This document shows positions 17,131 through 25,904 of a stretch of DNA of 64,000 nt, piece after piece. The number at the start of each line of letters is the position of its first letter. The first letter of the stretch is position 1. The notes below the pieces were generated by a model. That model was not told the origin of the DNA, made no database searches, and saw only the letters and a list, made by a program, of their open reading frames with translations. The stretch comes from Ga0077555 sp963741565 (GTDB taxonomy: Bacteria; Pseudomonadota; Alphaproteobacteria; Rhizobiales; Hyphomicrobiaceae). A program made the position numbers and the translations under genes. The DNA lies in contig CAVUIK010000012.1 in NCBI GenBank assembly GCA_963741565.1, forward strand, positions 163,420 through 227,419, read 5' to 3'.

Positions 17131-19404
17131 ATGAGGGCTCTAAAAGCGGTGTCGCAGCTGAGTTGCGCGATCGCCATGGGCGTGTTCGCGGCGTATCTGT
17201 TGTTTGGCGGTGCGGGCATTGCTGGTGACGCGAGAGAAGCCCAGCCGAGCCAAGCCAGGCCGACGACCGCAGGATTCCGGGACTCCATGATCCGCGTGGC
17301 CCAGGCCGACACCCGGAAAGCCACAGAGCCGGCATCGGACTGGCTCCAGCGCCAGAACAATTCGTACCAGGATCTGATCAAGCGGCTGTCCGAGCCGACC
17401 GCCCCCAATCCCGTTACCGATGCGGCGCGCAAGCTGGACTCCGATCGCCGTGCCGCTGGCAAGCCGGGTGACGCGCCAGGCGGCGTCGCGCCGCAGGGCA
17501 CGGTCATCATTGCTCAGGCAACGAAGGCGCAGGCCGAAGAGAAGGGCATCGCGGATCAGGTCCTCGACTGGCTCAACCGATCGAACAGCGAGTATCAGAA
17601 CGAGGTCATCCGGAAGTTGTCTGAGCCAACGGTAACGGCTCCGCCGACAGTCGCCACACCGACACCCCCTGCGTCGGTTGCCAAAGCGCCAGCAGCGCCG
17701 CCTGCCGCCACCGTGCCGACCGGTCCAGGATCGCCGACGGCGACCGCGCCAAAGGCACCGGTCGCGACGCCGGCGCCATCGGCGACGGTGGCACAGGCTC
17801 AGGCCCCGAAGGCAGCTCCAACGCCACCCGCATCCAGTGATAGCGGGGTGCTCGACCAGGCGCTCGACTGGCTGAACCGCTCGGGGCGCGACTACCAGCA
17901 GGAAGTAATCGGCAAGCTTTCGGTGCCAACGACCCCGCCCACCGCGCCAACCATTGCGGCGCCGGTGCCCACCATCCCGGTGCCACCACAAGCGTTGCCG
18001 CCGCCAGTCGCCAAGGCGCCGAGCGCCACGGACGATGCAGCTGACGCGGCCAAGCGCGCCGAGCTGACGAGGCAAACTGAGGCAGCGAAGAAGGCAGACG
18101 AGGCATGGAAGGCCGGTGAACTCGCGAAATTGGAGGAACGTCGCCTGGCCGAATCGCGGCGCGCCTCGGAGGAGGCTGCGAAGAAGGCGGGGGATGACGC
18201 GGCGAAGAAATCCGCTGATGACGCCGCGCGCAAACTGGCGGAGGCGAAGAAGGCCACTGACGACGCTGCCAAAAAGACCGCTGACGACGCCGCGAAGAAA
18301 GCGGCCGATGACGCAGTGCGTCGACTGGCAGAAACCAAGAAGGCCGTTGACGACGGGGCCAAGAAAGCTGCCGACGACGCGGCCAAAAAGACCGCTGACG
18401 ATGCCGCAAAGAAAGCGGCTGACGACGCGGCGCGTCGACTGGCAGAGACCAAGAAGGCCGTTGACGACGTGGCCAAGCAGGTTGCGGATGACGCCGCGCG
18501 TCAGTTGGCGGAGGCGAAGAAGACCGCCGATGAGGTCGCCAGGAAGGCCGCGGACGATGCCCGCAGGCTTGCAGGCGATATGGCCCGCAAGACGGACGAA
18601 GCGCGCTTGGCCGAGGCGCGGCGTGCGGCCGAGCTGAAGGCGATCGAGGACTCGAAGAAGGCCGCGGACGCCGCGCAACGCGTCGCAGCTGAAGCGGCCC
18701 GGACGGCTGCTGCGGCCAAAGCCGCCGAGGATCGCCGTGTCGCCGAACTTGCAGCGGTCGAGACTGCCCGCAAGGCGGCGGGCGAGACGAAGGCGAAGCA
18801 GGGGGATGACGCCCGCCGGGTGGCCGAGGCAAAAGCTGCCGCGGCGCAACGCGAGGCCGATCTCACGCGGCGCGCCGCGGACGCGAGCCGCTTGGCGCAA
18901 GCCAAAGCCAACGAGGATGCGGCGCGAGCTGCCGCTGCGGCCAAGGCTGTCGAGACGGCGCGGCAGGCCGCCGATGCGGCGGCGAACCCGACGGAGCAGC
19001 AGAAGGCGCAGCGCACCATCGTCGCGGAGGCGGCGAAGGCCGCGGCTGCCGCTAAGCGCGCAATCGACACGGCGCGCACGAAGATCGCGGCAGAGAAGAA
19101 GGCAACACCGGACGCAACCGGCAAGGCGCGCGAGCCGCGCCCGGGCGTTGCCGAGCAGGGGAGCGCGACGCGGCCTATTCCGCGTCCGGGCCCCGTCGTG
19201 TCGCCGCGGCAGTGCTCGGCCGCGGGCCGCCAGATTACTCCGCCAGGCTGGTACGTGGTGGAATCCGGCGACTCGCTGTGGCGGATTGCTGAGAAGCATT
19301 ATGCCCGTGGCGAGCGCTATGTGCGCATCGTGCGGCGCAACTCGCAGCGCATCGACGATCCCGACCGGATCTATCCGTGCCAGCGCGTCTACCTGCCGAA
19401 GTAG
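17131..19404 (+). CDS. TolA-like envelope protein: membrane anchor, long Ala/Lys coiled coil, C-terminal LysM domain
   Basis: A 757-residue protein. ATG 17131 has a strong AGGAGG site. Residues about 5-30 form a signal/anchor helix (LSCAIAMGVFAAYLLFGGAG). Three copies of a D-W-L-x-R-x3-Y-Q-x-E/L-x-I-x-K/R-L-S-x-P-T element lie near residues 70, 145 and 245, joined by proline/alanine/threonine linkers. From about 300 to 670 it is a charged Ala/Lys/Asp coiled coil with repeats such as ADDAAKKAADDAARRLAE. The last 50 residues are a LysM peptidoglycan-binding domain (WYVVESGDSLWRIAEKHYA). The layout suggests a bridge from the inner membrane to the cell wall. The function of the short repeats is unknown. 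Confidence 0.83.
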   Translation: MRALKAVSQLSCAIAMGVFAAYLLFGGAGIAGDAREAQPSQARPTTAGFRDSMIRVAQADTRKATEPASDWLQRQNNSYQDLIKRLSEPTAPNPVTDAARKLDSDRRAAGKPGDAPGGVAPQGTVIIAQATKAQAEEKGIADQVLDWLNRSNSEYQNEVIRKLSEPTVTAPPTVATPTPPASVAKAPAAPPAATVPTGPGSPTATAPKAPVATPAPSATVAQAQAPKAAPTPPASSDSGVLDQALDWLNRSGRDYQQEVIGKLSVPTTPPTAPTIAAPVPTIPVPPQALPPPVAKAPSATDDAADAAKRAELTRQTEAAKKADEAWKAGELAKLEERRLAESRRASEEAAKKAGDDAAKKSADDAARKLAEAKKATDDAAKKTADDAAKKAADDAVRRLAETKKAVDDGAKKAADDAAKKTADDAAKKAADDAARRLAETKKAVDDVAKQVADDAARQLAEAKKTADEVARKAADDARRLAGDMARKTDEARLAEARRAAELKAIEDSKKAADAAQRVAAEAARTAAAAKAAEDRRVAELAAVETARKAAGETKAKQGDDARRVAEAKAAAAQREADLTRRAADASRLAQAKANEDAARAAAAAKAVETARQAADAAANPTEQQKAQRTIVAEAAKAAAAAKRAIDTARTKIAAEKKATPDATGKAREPRPGVAEQGSATRPIPRPGPVVSPRQCSAAGRQITPPGWYVVESGDSLWRIAEKHYARGERYVRIVRRNSQRIDDPDRIYPCQRVYLPK

Positions 19405-19429
19405 CGGCGGAACAAGATCAGGAAGGACG

Positions 19430-19461
19430 AAGGTGTCGCCTCGGGCGGCACCTTTCTTTGT
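19430..19461 (+). terminator. Rho-independent terminator after the LysM gene
   Basis: AAGGTGTCGCC (19430-19440) pairs with GGCGGCACCTT (19444-19454) around a TCG loop with one G-U pair, and is followed by TCTTTGTTT. It lies between the convergent LysM gene and the dehydrogenase gene. Confidence 0.8.
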
Positions 19462-19476
19462 TTGGGGCGGCGGTGT

Positions 19477-20379
19477 TCAGCTGGTCGTTCGCGAGGTCTC
19501 TGGCGTGGTCTCTGGCCACAGCGTCAGGATGGACGCGCCGTCGAGCTCCGATTTACCTTGCGCATTGAGCAGGCGATAGAGCGTGAGCGCCTGGGCGGCC
19601 ATCGGCATCGCGAGCTGCTTGTCGTGGGCGGCGTCGTTGAGCAGCTCGAGGTCCTTGAGGACTTGGCGCGCATAGCCGCGCGGCGCGAAATCGCGCGCGA
19701 TCATGCGCTCGAATAGCACCGGCAGCAGAGCGGAGCCGGCATGTCCGCCGCCGAGCGCCTCGGGAACCTTGGCAGCGTCGATACCGTAGGCTTGCGCCAA
19801 CTTCAACGCTTCCGCGATGACACAGTAGTTGGTGAGCACCAAGGTCTGATTGACGAGCTTGGTCGCCTGGCCCGCGCCCAAGGCCCCCATATGCGTGAAG
19901 CGCCCGAGGCGCGCCATGACGTGGGTGACGCTTGCGACGGCGTCGGCGGCGCCTCCCGCCATGATCGCCAGCGTGCCCGCCTCGGCCGCGCCAGGACCGC
20001 CGGAAACGGGTGCGTCCACGAATGCCATCCCGCACGCCCGATCGAGGAGGCCAGCTAGTTCCATGGTCGCTCCGATCTCTGTCGTGGAGTGATCCACCAG
20101 CACTTTGCCGCCGAGCGGGCCCGCGCTCGCGATGCCGTCCGCGCCCATAATGATGGCGCGCAGATCAGCGGTTGTGGTCAGCGATGTCAGGATGATATCG
20201 GCGCGGCGGGCAACTTCGGCCGGCGTGTCGACTGGGATGAGGCCGAACGACGCTGCCTCGTTCATCTTCTGCGCCACGATATCGTTGCCGGTGACTGCGT
20301 AGCCGGAGGCTGAGAGGCGTTTCGCTATGGCGCGTCCCATCAGACCGAGTCCGATGACGCCGGTGGTTGGTTGTGTCAT
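19477..20379 (-). CDS. NAD-binding beta-hydroxyacid dehydrogenase (3-hydroxyisobutyrate / tartronate semialdehyde reductase family)
   Basis: A 300-residue protein. The N-terminal Rossmann fold has GVIGLGLMGRAIAKRL. The substrate signature FVDAPVSGGPGAAEAGTL and the catalytic lysine helix GAGQATKLVNQTLVLTN place it in the beta-hydroxyacid dehydrogenase family, with a helical C-terminal domain. It would interconvert a short 2-methyl or 2-hydroxy-3-oxo acid with NAD(P). ATG 20379 has an AAGGGAC ribosome site; a longer frame to 20505 is not needed. It is divergent from the cyclase gene, with about 130 bp between the starts. Confidence 0.87.
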   Translation of the reverse strand: MTQPTTGVIGLGLMGRAIAKRLSASGYAVTGNDIVAQKMNEAASFGLIPVDTPAEVARRADIILTSLTTTADLRAIIMGADGIASAGPLGGKVLVDHSTTEIGATMELAGLLDRACGMAFVDAPVSGGPGAAEAGTLAIMAGGAADAVASVTHVMARLGRFTHMGALGAGQATKLVNQTLVLTNYCVIAEALKLAQAYGIDAAKVPEALGGGHAGSALLPVLFERMIARDFAPRGYARQVLKDLELLNDAAHDKQLAMPMAAQALTLYRLLNAQGKSELDGASILTLWPETTPETSRTTS

Positions 20380-20508
20380 GCGTTGTCCCTTGTGGCGGCC
20401 GGCCATTGTCCAGGACGATCGTGGGCGATGCAACCCGGGAACGGCATCCTGTCCGTGCCGTCCGCATGCTAACAGTGGCGGCTGAAATGCGCCGCTAGCG
20501 GGCACGTC

Positions 20509-21876
20509 ATGGATCTGCGCTGGGTCACGTCAATGTTCGCCGTTTTCCGGAATGGCACGGAGCCCGCCGTTGGCATCCTGCCGGCGCGCGTGCAGCGTCT
20601 GCTGGCGCTGCAGGAGACGCTGAGCGAGCGCTTGATCGGCTGGGTGCAGTTGCTCGTCGTCGGTCTCCTGGCCACGCTCTATTTGGTGGCGCCGCGCCCC
20701 GCCGACGCGCCGGCCGGGTCCCTGTTCGATCCTGTTCCGCTGGCGCTGGTCGGCTACACCCTGTTCACGATCGCGCGGTTGGCCCTGGCTTACCGGCGGT
20801 CGCTGCCGGGTTGGATGCTGCTCGTTTCGATCCTCGCCGACGTTAGCCTGCTGATGGTAATGATCTGGTCCTTCCACAGCCAGTACGGGCAGACGGCGCC
20901 GTTTTCACTGAAGGTTCCGACATTCGTCTATCTGTTCGTGTTCATCGCCATTCGCGCGCTGAGGTTCGATCATCGCTATGTGCTGGCGGCCGGTCTGGCG
21001 GCGGCGGCCGGTTGGGTCATACTGATTTGCGCTGTGCTCGCCCGTTCCGGAAATGCCAGCATCACACGCTCGTTCGTAGAGCATCTCAGTTCGAACCGCG
21101 TCCTGCTCGGCGCCGAGTTCGACAAGATCCTGACGGTGCTGCTGGTGACGGGCGTGCTGGCGCTCGCCGTTAAGCGTGGCCGGCGCCTGTTCGTCACCGC
21201 CGTGCGTGGCCAAGCGGCAGTCGAGGATCTGAGCCGGTTCTTCGGCAAGGGGGTCTCGGACACGGTGGTCGGTGCCGAGGAGCGCGCGGTCGCCGGCACC
21301 CTGACCGAGCGCGATGCGGCCATCATGATGCTGGATATCCGGGGGTTCACGACGCTGACTGCTGGTCTGGCGCCACGCCGCATTGTCGCACTGTTGACCA
21401 GCCTCCACGCGCGTGTGATCCCGGCGGTGCGGCGCCACCACGGCGTCATCGACAAGTTTCTGGGCGATGGCATTATGGCGACGTTCGGCGCGGTCCAACC
21501 GTCCGAGCGTGCTGCAGCTGAAGCGCTGGCTGCTCTCGAAGCGGTATTGGCGGAGGCGGCCCAGTGGCAGACGGAGCATGCCGCGGATCTGGCGGGCCGG
21601 CTCGAGCTGCACGGCGCCGTGGTTGCGGGCACGGTGGTGTTCGCGGTGGTCGGTGCGGGCGATCGGCTCGAGTACACCGTCATCGGAGAAGCGGTGAACC
21701 TTGCGGCGAAGCTCGAAAAGCAGAACAAGATCGAGGGTACGCGCGCGCTCACGACGCAGGCGACCTTCGACCGGGCGGTCGCACAAGGGTTTGTGCCATC
21801 GAGGCCGGCTGTTCCCCGCGTGAACCGTCTGGTCGCCGGGGCCGCGGCCCCCGTCGACCTGGTGGTGTTGGCATAG
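20509..21876 (+). CDS. membrane-bound class III adenylate/guanylate cyclase
   Basis: A 455-residue protein. The first 230 residues contain about six membrane helices (for example WVQLLVVGLLATLYLVA and VPTFVYLFVFIAIRAL), a possible sensor. After a short linker, residues about 260-440 are a class III nucleotidyl cyclase domain: IMMLDIRGFTTLT with the first metal aspartate, GVIDKFLGDGIMATFGA with the second, and DRLEYTVIGEAVNLAAKLE, which holds the transition-state residues. The product should be cAMP. The LEYT segment has a threonine where many adenylate cyclases have aspartate, so base specificity is not settled. No partner gene is cotranscribed. Confidence 0.88.
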   Translation: MDLRWVTSMFAVFRNGTEPAVGILPARVQRLLALQETLSERLIGWVQLLVVGLLATLYLVAPRPADAPAGSLFDPVPLALVGYTLFTIARLALAYRRSLPGWMLLVSILADVSLLMVMIWSFHSQYGQTAPFSLKVPTFVYLFVFIAIRALRFDHRYVLAAGLAAAAGWVILICAVLARSGNASITRSFVEHLSSNRVLLGAEFDKILTVLLVTGVLALAVKRGRRLFVTAVRGQAAVEDLSRFFGKGVSDTVVGAEERAVAGTLTERDAAIMMLDIRGFTTLTAGLAPRRIVALLTSLHARVIPAVRRHHGVIDKFLGDGIMATFGAVQPSERAAAEALAALEAVLAEAAQWQTEHAADLAGRLELHGAVVAGTVVFAVVGAGDRLEYTVIGEAVNLAAKLEKQNKIEGTRALTTQATFDRAVAQGFVPSRPAVPRVNRLVAGAAAPVDLVVLA

Positions 21877-21974
21877 TGTGGCGATTGAGAAGTCCGCTTG
21901 ATGCGACGGCCGCCAGCTGGCAGCTTCCGGCAAGCATGCTAGAACGTTCACGCAACCCCTCCGAGGAGAGTTCC

Positions 21975-22322
21975 ATGACATTGAAGCGTCACGAGTCGAA
22001 AGGCATTCTGTCGAAGGTCGTCGAGGCCAACGGTTTCGTTTGGACAGCTGGCATTACGCCGGATGATACATCGAAGGATGTCACGGACCAGAGCCGTCAG
22101 GTTCTCAAGGAAATCGACCGCCTGTTGAAGCTTGCCGGCACGGACAAGTCGAAGGTGATCTCGGCAACGATCTGGGTTCCCGACATTCGCCTGCGCGACA
22201 AAATGAACATTGCGTGGAACGAATGGACCGGCGGCCAGAACCTGCCCGGCCGCGCATGCATCGAAGCAAAGCTGGCCGACCCGCTGATTCTGGTCGAGAT
22301 CGCAGTCGTCGCCGCGAAGTAG
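21975..22322 (+). CDS. RidA family protein (first of a tandem pair)
   Basis: A 115-residue YjgF/YER057c/UK114 protein. It has the ITPDDTSKDVTDQSRQVLKEI helix and the C-terminal NLPGRACIEAKLAD segment, whose arginine corresponds to the substrate carboxylate-binding residue of RidA. Such trimers hydrolyse enamine/imine products of amino acid and flavin chemistry. ATG 21975 follows GAGGAGAG; longer frames run into the cyclase gene. It is the first gene of a four-gene run with a second RidA, a flavin-dependent monooxygenase and a thioesterase. Confidence 0.88.
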   Translation: MTLKRHESKGILSKVVEANGFVWTAGITPDDTSKDVTDQSRQVLKEIDRLLKLAGTDKSKVISATIWVPDIRLRDKMNIAWNEWTGGQNLPGRACIEAKLADPLILVEIAVVAAK

Positions 22323-22346
22323 CGCAGCCAGCAAAGGGAGATACCG

Positions 22347-22697
22347 ATGGCCATTGTCCGGCGTGAACTCGAGCCGATCCTTGCCAACGTCGTCGAGGCC
22401 GCTCCCTTCGTGTTTACAGCCGGCGCCATTGCCGACGATACGTCCCTCACTGTCGAGGGACAGACGCGGCAGGCGCTCGGCGACCTCGACAAGTATCTGG
22501 GAATGTGCGGCTCGTCCAAGTCGCACATCCTGTCGGCGGTGATCTGGGTCGCCGATATCCGCTTGCGAGACGCGATGAACAAGGCCTGGCTTGCCTGGGC
22601 AGATCCGGACAACCTGCCGGCGCGGGCTTGCGTCGAAGCGAAGATGGCGGATCCGCTCTGCCTCGTCGAAATCCAGGTGATAGCTGCCAAGCGTTGA
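22347..22697 (+). CDS. RidA family protein (second of a tandem pair)
   Basis: A 116-residue paralogue of the preceding protein, sharing the AGxxxDDTSxxVxxQxRQxL helix, the VxWVADIRLRDxMNxAW stretch and the NLPARACVEAKMADP substrate-arginine segment. The two genes are 24 bp apart with an AAGGGAG ribosome site between. The pair likely arose by tandem duplication and could form mixed trimers. Its role should follow the flavin enzyme next to it: clearing or hydrolysing an unstable imine, enamine or acrylate product, as RutC does in pyrimidine breakdown. Confidence 0.88.
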   Translation: MAIVRRELEPILANVVEAAPFVFTAGAIADDTSLTVEGQTRQALGDLDKYLGMCGSSKSHILSAVIWVADIRLRDAMNKAWLAWADPDNLPARACVEAKMADPLCLVEIQVIAAKR

Positions 22698-22740
22698 GCG
22701 CGACAGCTCCCGCCAATGACCCTCCGGCAATGGCTCTGAC

Positions 22741-23817
22741 ATGCAGAAACTCGAATTTGGATGGTTTCTCCCAACTCGTGGCGATACCGACGACTACGGC
22801 GATCCTCTGAAGGTCGCAGCTGGCATGGAGATGTTTGCGCGGGTCGCTAAGGCGGCCGAGGATGCGCTCCTCGAGTACATGCTCGTTCCCGTCGGGCACC
22901 AGTGCTGGGATGCCTGGATGACGAGCGCCCTGATGATCGGGCAGACGAAATCGATCCGTATGCTCGTCGCGGCGCGTCCGAGCTACATTAACCCGGTGCT
23001 GCTGGCGAAGATGATCGCGACCGTCGATCAGCTGACTCAGGGTCGCATTTCCGTGAACCTGATTGCGGGCCAGAGCGAGCAGGAGAACATTGCTGAGGGC
23101 GTCAAGTGGAGTAAGGAGCAGCGCTACGAGATCATGGAGGAGGAAGTCTCCATCCTGAAGGCGCTGTGGACATCGAAGGGCACCACGGACTTCACCGGCA
23201 AATACTACACGCTGACGAAAGCGGAACTGACGCCAAAGCCCTACCAGCGCCCCTATCCCAAGTTCTACCTTGGCGGCGGCTCCGGACAGGCCGCCGAGAT
23301 TTCGGCGAAGCATTCCGATGTCCACCTGTTCTGGGGCGATACGACGGAGCAAATCGGCGCGAACATGAAATCGCTGCGCGCCATGGCCGCAAAGTATGGG
23401 CGCGAGCGGGATATCGGGTTTGGCATGCGGCTTCAGATTGTGTGCCGCGAAAACGAGAAAGATGCCTGGGGCGCCGCCGACGGGCTCGTGCGCAATGTCA
23501 CCGCCGAGCGCGAAAACTACATCAAGACATACTACGCGGCTTCCGTTGCCAATCAGCGTGTCCAGGAGCTGCGCCGGACGAAGGGCGATCTGATTGCGCC
23601 CAACCTCTGGAGTGGGCTCGCCAAGGCGCGTCCCGGTGCCGGCATTGCCATCGTCGGCAATCCCGAGCAGTGCGCGGCCGTAATCCAGAGCTACATCGAC
23701 ATCGGTTGCCACTCGTTTTGCCTGTCGGGGTATCTCCACGACGAGGAGTGCGGCCGTTTCCACCGCCTTGTGCGGCCCATTCTGGCGGATCGCAATCGCG
23801 GCCGCGTCAAGATTTGA
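22741..23817 (+). CDS. LLM-class flavin-dependent monooxygenase (SsuD/RutA-like)
   Basis: A 358-residue bacterial luciferase-like TIM barrel. It has the typical LEFGWFLPTRGD start, VAARPSYINPVLLAKMIATVDQLTQGR with the conserved aspartate and SGGR-like turn, NLIAGQSEQENIAEG, and the FYLGGGSGQAAEISAKHSDVHLFWGD flavin-phosphate region. It resembles alkanesulfonate monooxygenases. It would use reduced FMN from a separate reductase and O2 to oxidise or cleave a small organic molecule. It sits directly behind the two RidA genes and 11 bp before a thioesterase gene, so all four are probably one pathway. The substrate is not known. Confidence 0.88.
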   Translation: MQKLEFGWFLPTRGDTDDYGDPLKVAAGMEMFARVAKAAEDALLEYMLVPVGHQCWDAWMTSALMIGQTKSIRMLVAARPSYINPVLLAKMIATVDQLTQGRISVNLIAGQSEQENIAEGVKWSKEQRYEIMEEEVSILKALWTSKGTTDFTGKYYTLTKAELTPKPYQRPYPKFYLGGGSGQAAEISAKHSDVHLFWGDTTEQIGANMKSLRAMAAKYGRERDIGFGMRLQIVCRENEKDAWGAADGLVRNVTAERENYIKTYYAASVANQRVQELRRTKGDLIAPNLWSGLAKARPGAGIAIVGNPEQCAAVIQSYIDIGCHSFCLSGYLHDEECGRFHRLVRPILADRNRGRVKI

Positions 23818-23828
23818 ACGGACACACC

Positions 23829-24272
23829 ATGGCCCAAATCCGCCCCGCCGCCGGCCGCCGCGCCGATTACAAACATTTCATGCCGCTGCAGACGCGCTGG
23901 ATGGACAACGACCTCTACGGCCACGTCAACAACGTGGTCTATTATTCGTACTTCGACACCCTGCTGAACCGATATCTGATCGATGCCGGCCAGCTCGACA
24001 TCCACAACGGCATGGTGATCGGGGTCGCGGTCGAGACGCTTTGCCGGTTCCACAAGTCCTTTGCCTATCCTGAGACGATCGATGGCGGGTTGCGCGTCGG
24101 CAAGCTCGGCACGTCGTCCGTGCGCTACGAGATCGGGTTGTTTGGCGCCGGTGAGGATGACGCCCGCGCCGAGGGGTACTTCATTCACGTCTTTGTCGAG
24201 CGGGCGACGCAGCGTCCGAAGCCGATTCCCGAGCCAATCCGCGCGGCGCTCGCGCGATTGCTCGTCGGCTGA
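23829..24272 (+). CDS. hotdog-fold acyl-CoA thioesterase (4-hydroxybenzoyl-CoA thioesterase family)
   Basis: A 147-residue hotdog thioesterase with the family motif QTRWMDNDLYGHVNNVVYYSYFDT, in which the aspartate acts as nucleophile or base in many members and is followed by the HVNN turn. The usual VETLCRFHKSF and SVRYEIGLF strands follow. It could release a carboxylate from an acyl-CoA at the end of the RidA-LLM pathway. It is the last gene of the operon; a secreted-protein gene begins 118 bp further on. Confidence 0.85.
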   Translation: MAQIRPAAGRRADYKHFMPLQTRWMDNDLYGHVNNVVYYSYFDTLLNRYLIDAGQLDIHNGMVIGVAVETLCRFHKSFAYPETIDGGLRVGKLGTSSVRYEIGLFGAGEDDARAEGYFIHVFVERATQRPKPIPEPIRAALARLLVG

Positions 24273-24390
24273 ACAAAACCATTGAATTCAGAATTTTCGC
24301 GAATGTGGCTGCTCCGTCATAGGCGCAGGCATGGCACGTTGGCATGGTCTGCGGTAGAGAATCGGAACATTCTGAACGGACAATTCGATC

Positions 24391-24726
24391 ATGCTGAATA
24401 CTCGTTCGCTTAGCCTTGCATGCGCGATCCTGCTAGGAACGGCATCGAATGCCACAGCGCAGGGGATGGCAGATCTTCATGACAAGGTTCGTGTGGGCAA
24501 CAAGATCTGCATGTCCGACCACTATCACTCCGCCAACAGTTCAGGGCAGTCGAGCCGCAAACAGGCCGAAGCGGTTGCAGCGCGCTCCTGGGGTGATTTC
24601 ACGGCGTGGGAGTATGGCAACGCTTGGGGTGATTTCTGGAGCGCGGAAGGCCGACGGATCAACTGCTCTCAAGGGTCGGGTGGCTGGGGTTGCGACGTCG
24701 AGGCGAGACCTTGCCGGCGCCGGTGA
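24391..24726 (+). CDS. small secreted hypothetical protein
   Basis: A 111-residue protein with a Sec signal peptide (MLNTRSLSLACAILLGTASNATAQ) and a mature part rich in tryptophan, glycine and serine (SWGDFTAWEYGNAWGDFWSAEGRR), with four cysteines likely to form disulfides in the periplasm. I do not recognise a family. The two WGDF stretches are a short internal repeat. It is convergent with the HtpX-like gene, 30 bp apart. Confidence 0.6.
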   Translation: MLNTRSLSLACAILLGTASNATAQGMADLHDKVRVGNKICMSDHYHSANSSGQSSRKQAEAVAARSWGDFTAWEYGNAWGDFWSAEGRRINCSQGSGGWGCDVEARPCRRR

Positions 24727-24756
24727 TGATGTCGGCTGGGTCAGGCGCGCCCCTGC

Positions 24757-25731
24757 TCAGTACCAGAGCCCCGGCCAGCGATCGCGGGGAGTCATCTCGG
24801 CGGGCCCGAGACCAACCAGGGTGAACATCGGTTCGTCAAGGATATCGATCGGGCGCGCCATGACGGGCTGGCGCAACGCCAGAAGCCGCGTGATCCGGTC
24901 CTCGGTTTCGGGGTGCGTGCGCAGCAACGATGGCTGCGGGATGCGACGCGTCGGGTAGGGGAGCCGCATGTCCTCCCAGAAGCGTCCCTGATAGCGCTCC
25001 AAGGTGCGCAGTGCCGACGCTAGTCCCACGGGATCGCCGGTGAGGCCCGCGGCCTCGAGATCGGCGTCGTATTCTCGCGTGCGCGACAGGCCCAGCTGCA
25101 ACAGGCTGCTTGCCACAGGCGCCAGATAGAGCAGCAGGATCGCGACCCAGGGAAATGTGTCGAGTCCGAGCAGCAGCGCGGGAATGTTGAGTAGTGCGAG
25201 GAAGAATGCCACGTAGGCCAGCATCTGAGTGAAACGCGCCATGGCATCAGCTAGTCCCATCACATGCAGGTCGTTGTTGCGGATGTGGCTCATCTCGTGC
25301 GCCAAAACACCAGCAACCTCGCGCAAGCTCAGCCGCCGGAGCAGGCCTTCCGTGATGGCGATCGCGGCCTTTTCGGGCGTGCCGACAGCAAAGGCGTTGA
25401 GCGTACTGCTCGGCACCACATAAAGTCTGGGGTGCGCCCTGAGCTCCGCGCGGTCGGCGAGCACCTCGATCAGATGCAGGAGTTGTGAGCCTTGGCGCGA
25501 GTCGACGGGAACGGCCTTGTAGAGGCGCATGATCGTCTCCGGCCGCACCCGGGCCCCGAGCAGATAGATTGTCGCAATCGTGCCAAGCGCAACCGGGATG
25601 CCGGCCCAGGACCAGAGCAGCACCGACGACGCCATCATCAGCACGCCAATGCCGCCAACCAGCAGGACCGAGTGCAGGATATTGCGGTGACGATGGTCGG
25701 CCAAACGCTCGGTATCGAGGAACGGGCTCAT
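24757..25731 (-). CDS. HtpX-like M48 zinc metalloprotease, membrane-bound
   Basis: A 324-residue M48B-type protease. Two helices near the N-terminus anchor it (ILHSVLLVGGIGVLMMASSVLLW and IPVALGTIATIYLLGA) and two more follow the active site. The zinc motif is LAHEMSHIRNNDL, with the third ligand glutamate in SRTREYDADLEAAGL. Members degrade damaged membrane proteins. ATG 25731 follows a GAGAGG site; an in-frame ATG at 25782 has none. About 170 bp separate it from the stop of the next minus-strand gene, with a terminator between. Confidence 0.88.
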   Translation of the reverse strand: MSPFLDTERLADHRHRNILHSVLLVGGIGVLMMASSVLLWSWAGIPVALGTIATIYLLGARVRPETIMRLYKAVPVDSRQGSQLLHLIEVLADRAELRAHPRLYVVPSSTLNAFAVGTPEKAAIAITEGLLRRLSLREVAGVLAHEMSHIRNNDLHVMGLADAMARFTQMLAYVAFFLALLNIPALLLGLDTFPWVAILLLYLAPVASSLLQLGLSRTREYDADLEAAGLTGDPVGLASALRTLERYQGRFWEDMRLPYPTRRIPQPSLLRTHPETEDRITRLLALRQPVMARPIDILDEPMFTLVGLGPAEMTPRDRWPGLWY

Positions 25732-25844
25732 GTCGGGCCTCTCGCGGCGGCCAGCGGGCTGTCCTGAATATGTGGACGCCAATCCGGCGAAACCAAGGGC
25801 TCACCGGTTGAAAATCGGCCGGCCGCGCCGTATCCAGAACGAGA

Positions 25845-25868
25845 AAGGCCGCCCCGAAAGGCGGCCTT
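25845..25868 (-). terminator. Rho-independent terminator (minus strand)
   Basis: Reading the minus strand, AAGGCCGCC and GGCGGCCTT form a nine-pair stem closed by a short loop and followed by TCT. It lies just past the stop of the secreted protein at 25905. A near-copy ends the cupin gene at 27789-27810. Confidence 0.8.
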
Positions 25869-25904
25869 GAACGGTTGCAAATGGTTGGCGCAACTGGTTC
25901 TGGT

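Noticed and set aside
17140..19299. A long minus-strand frame opposite the LysM gene.
   Set aside because: It results from the low-complexity GC-rich coding strand; its composition is Leu/Arg-rich without domains or a ribosome site.
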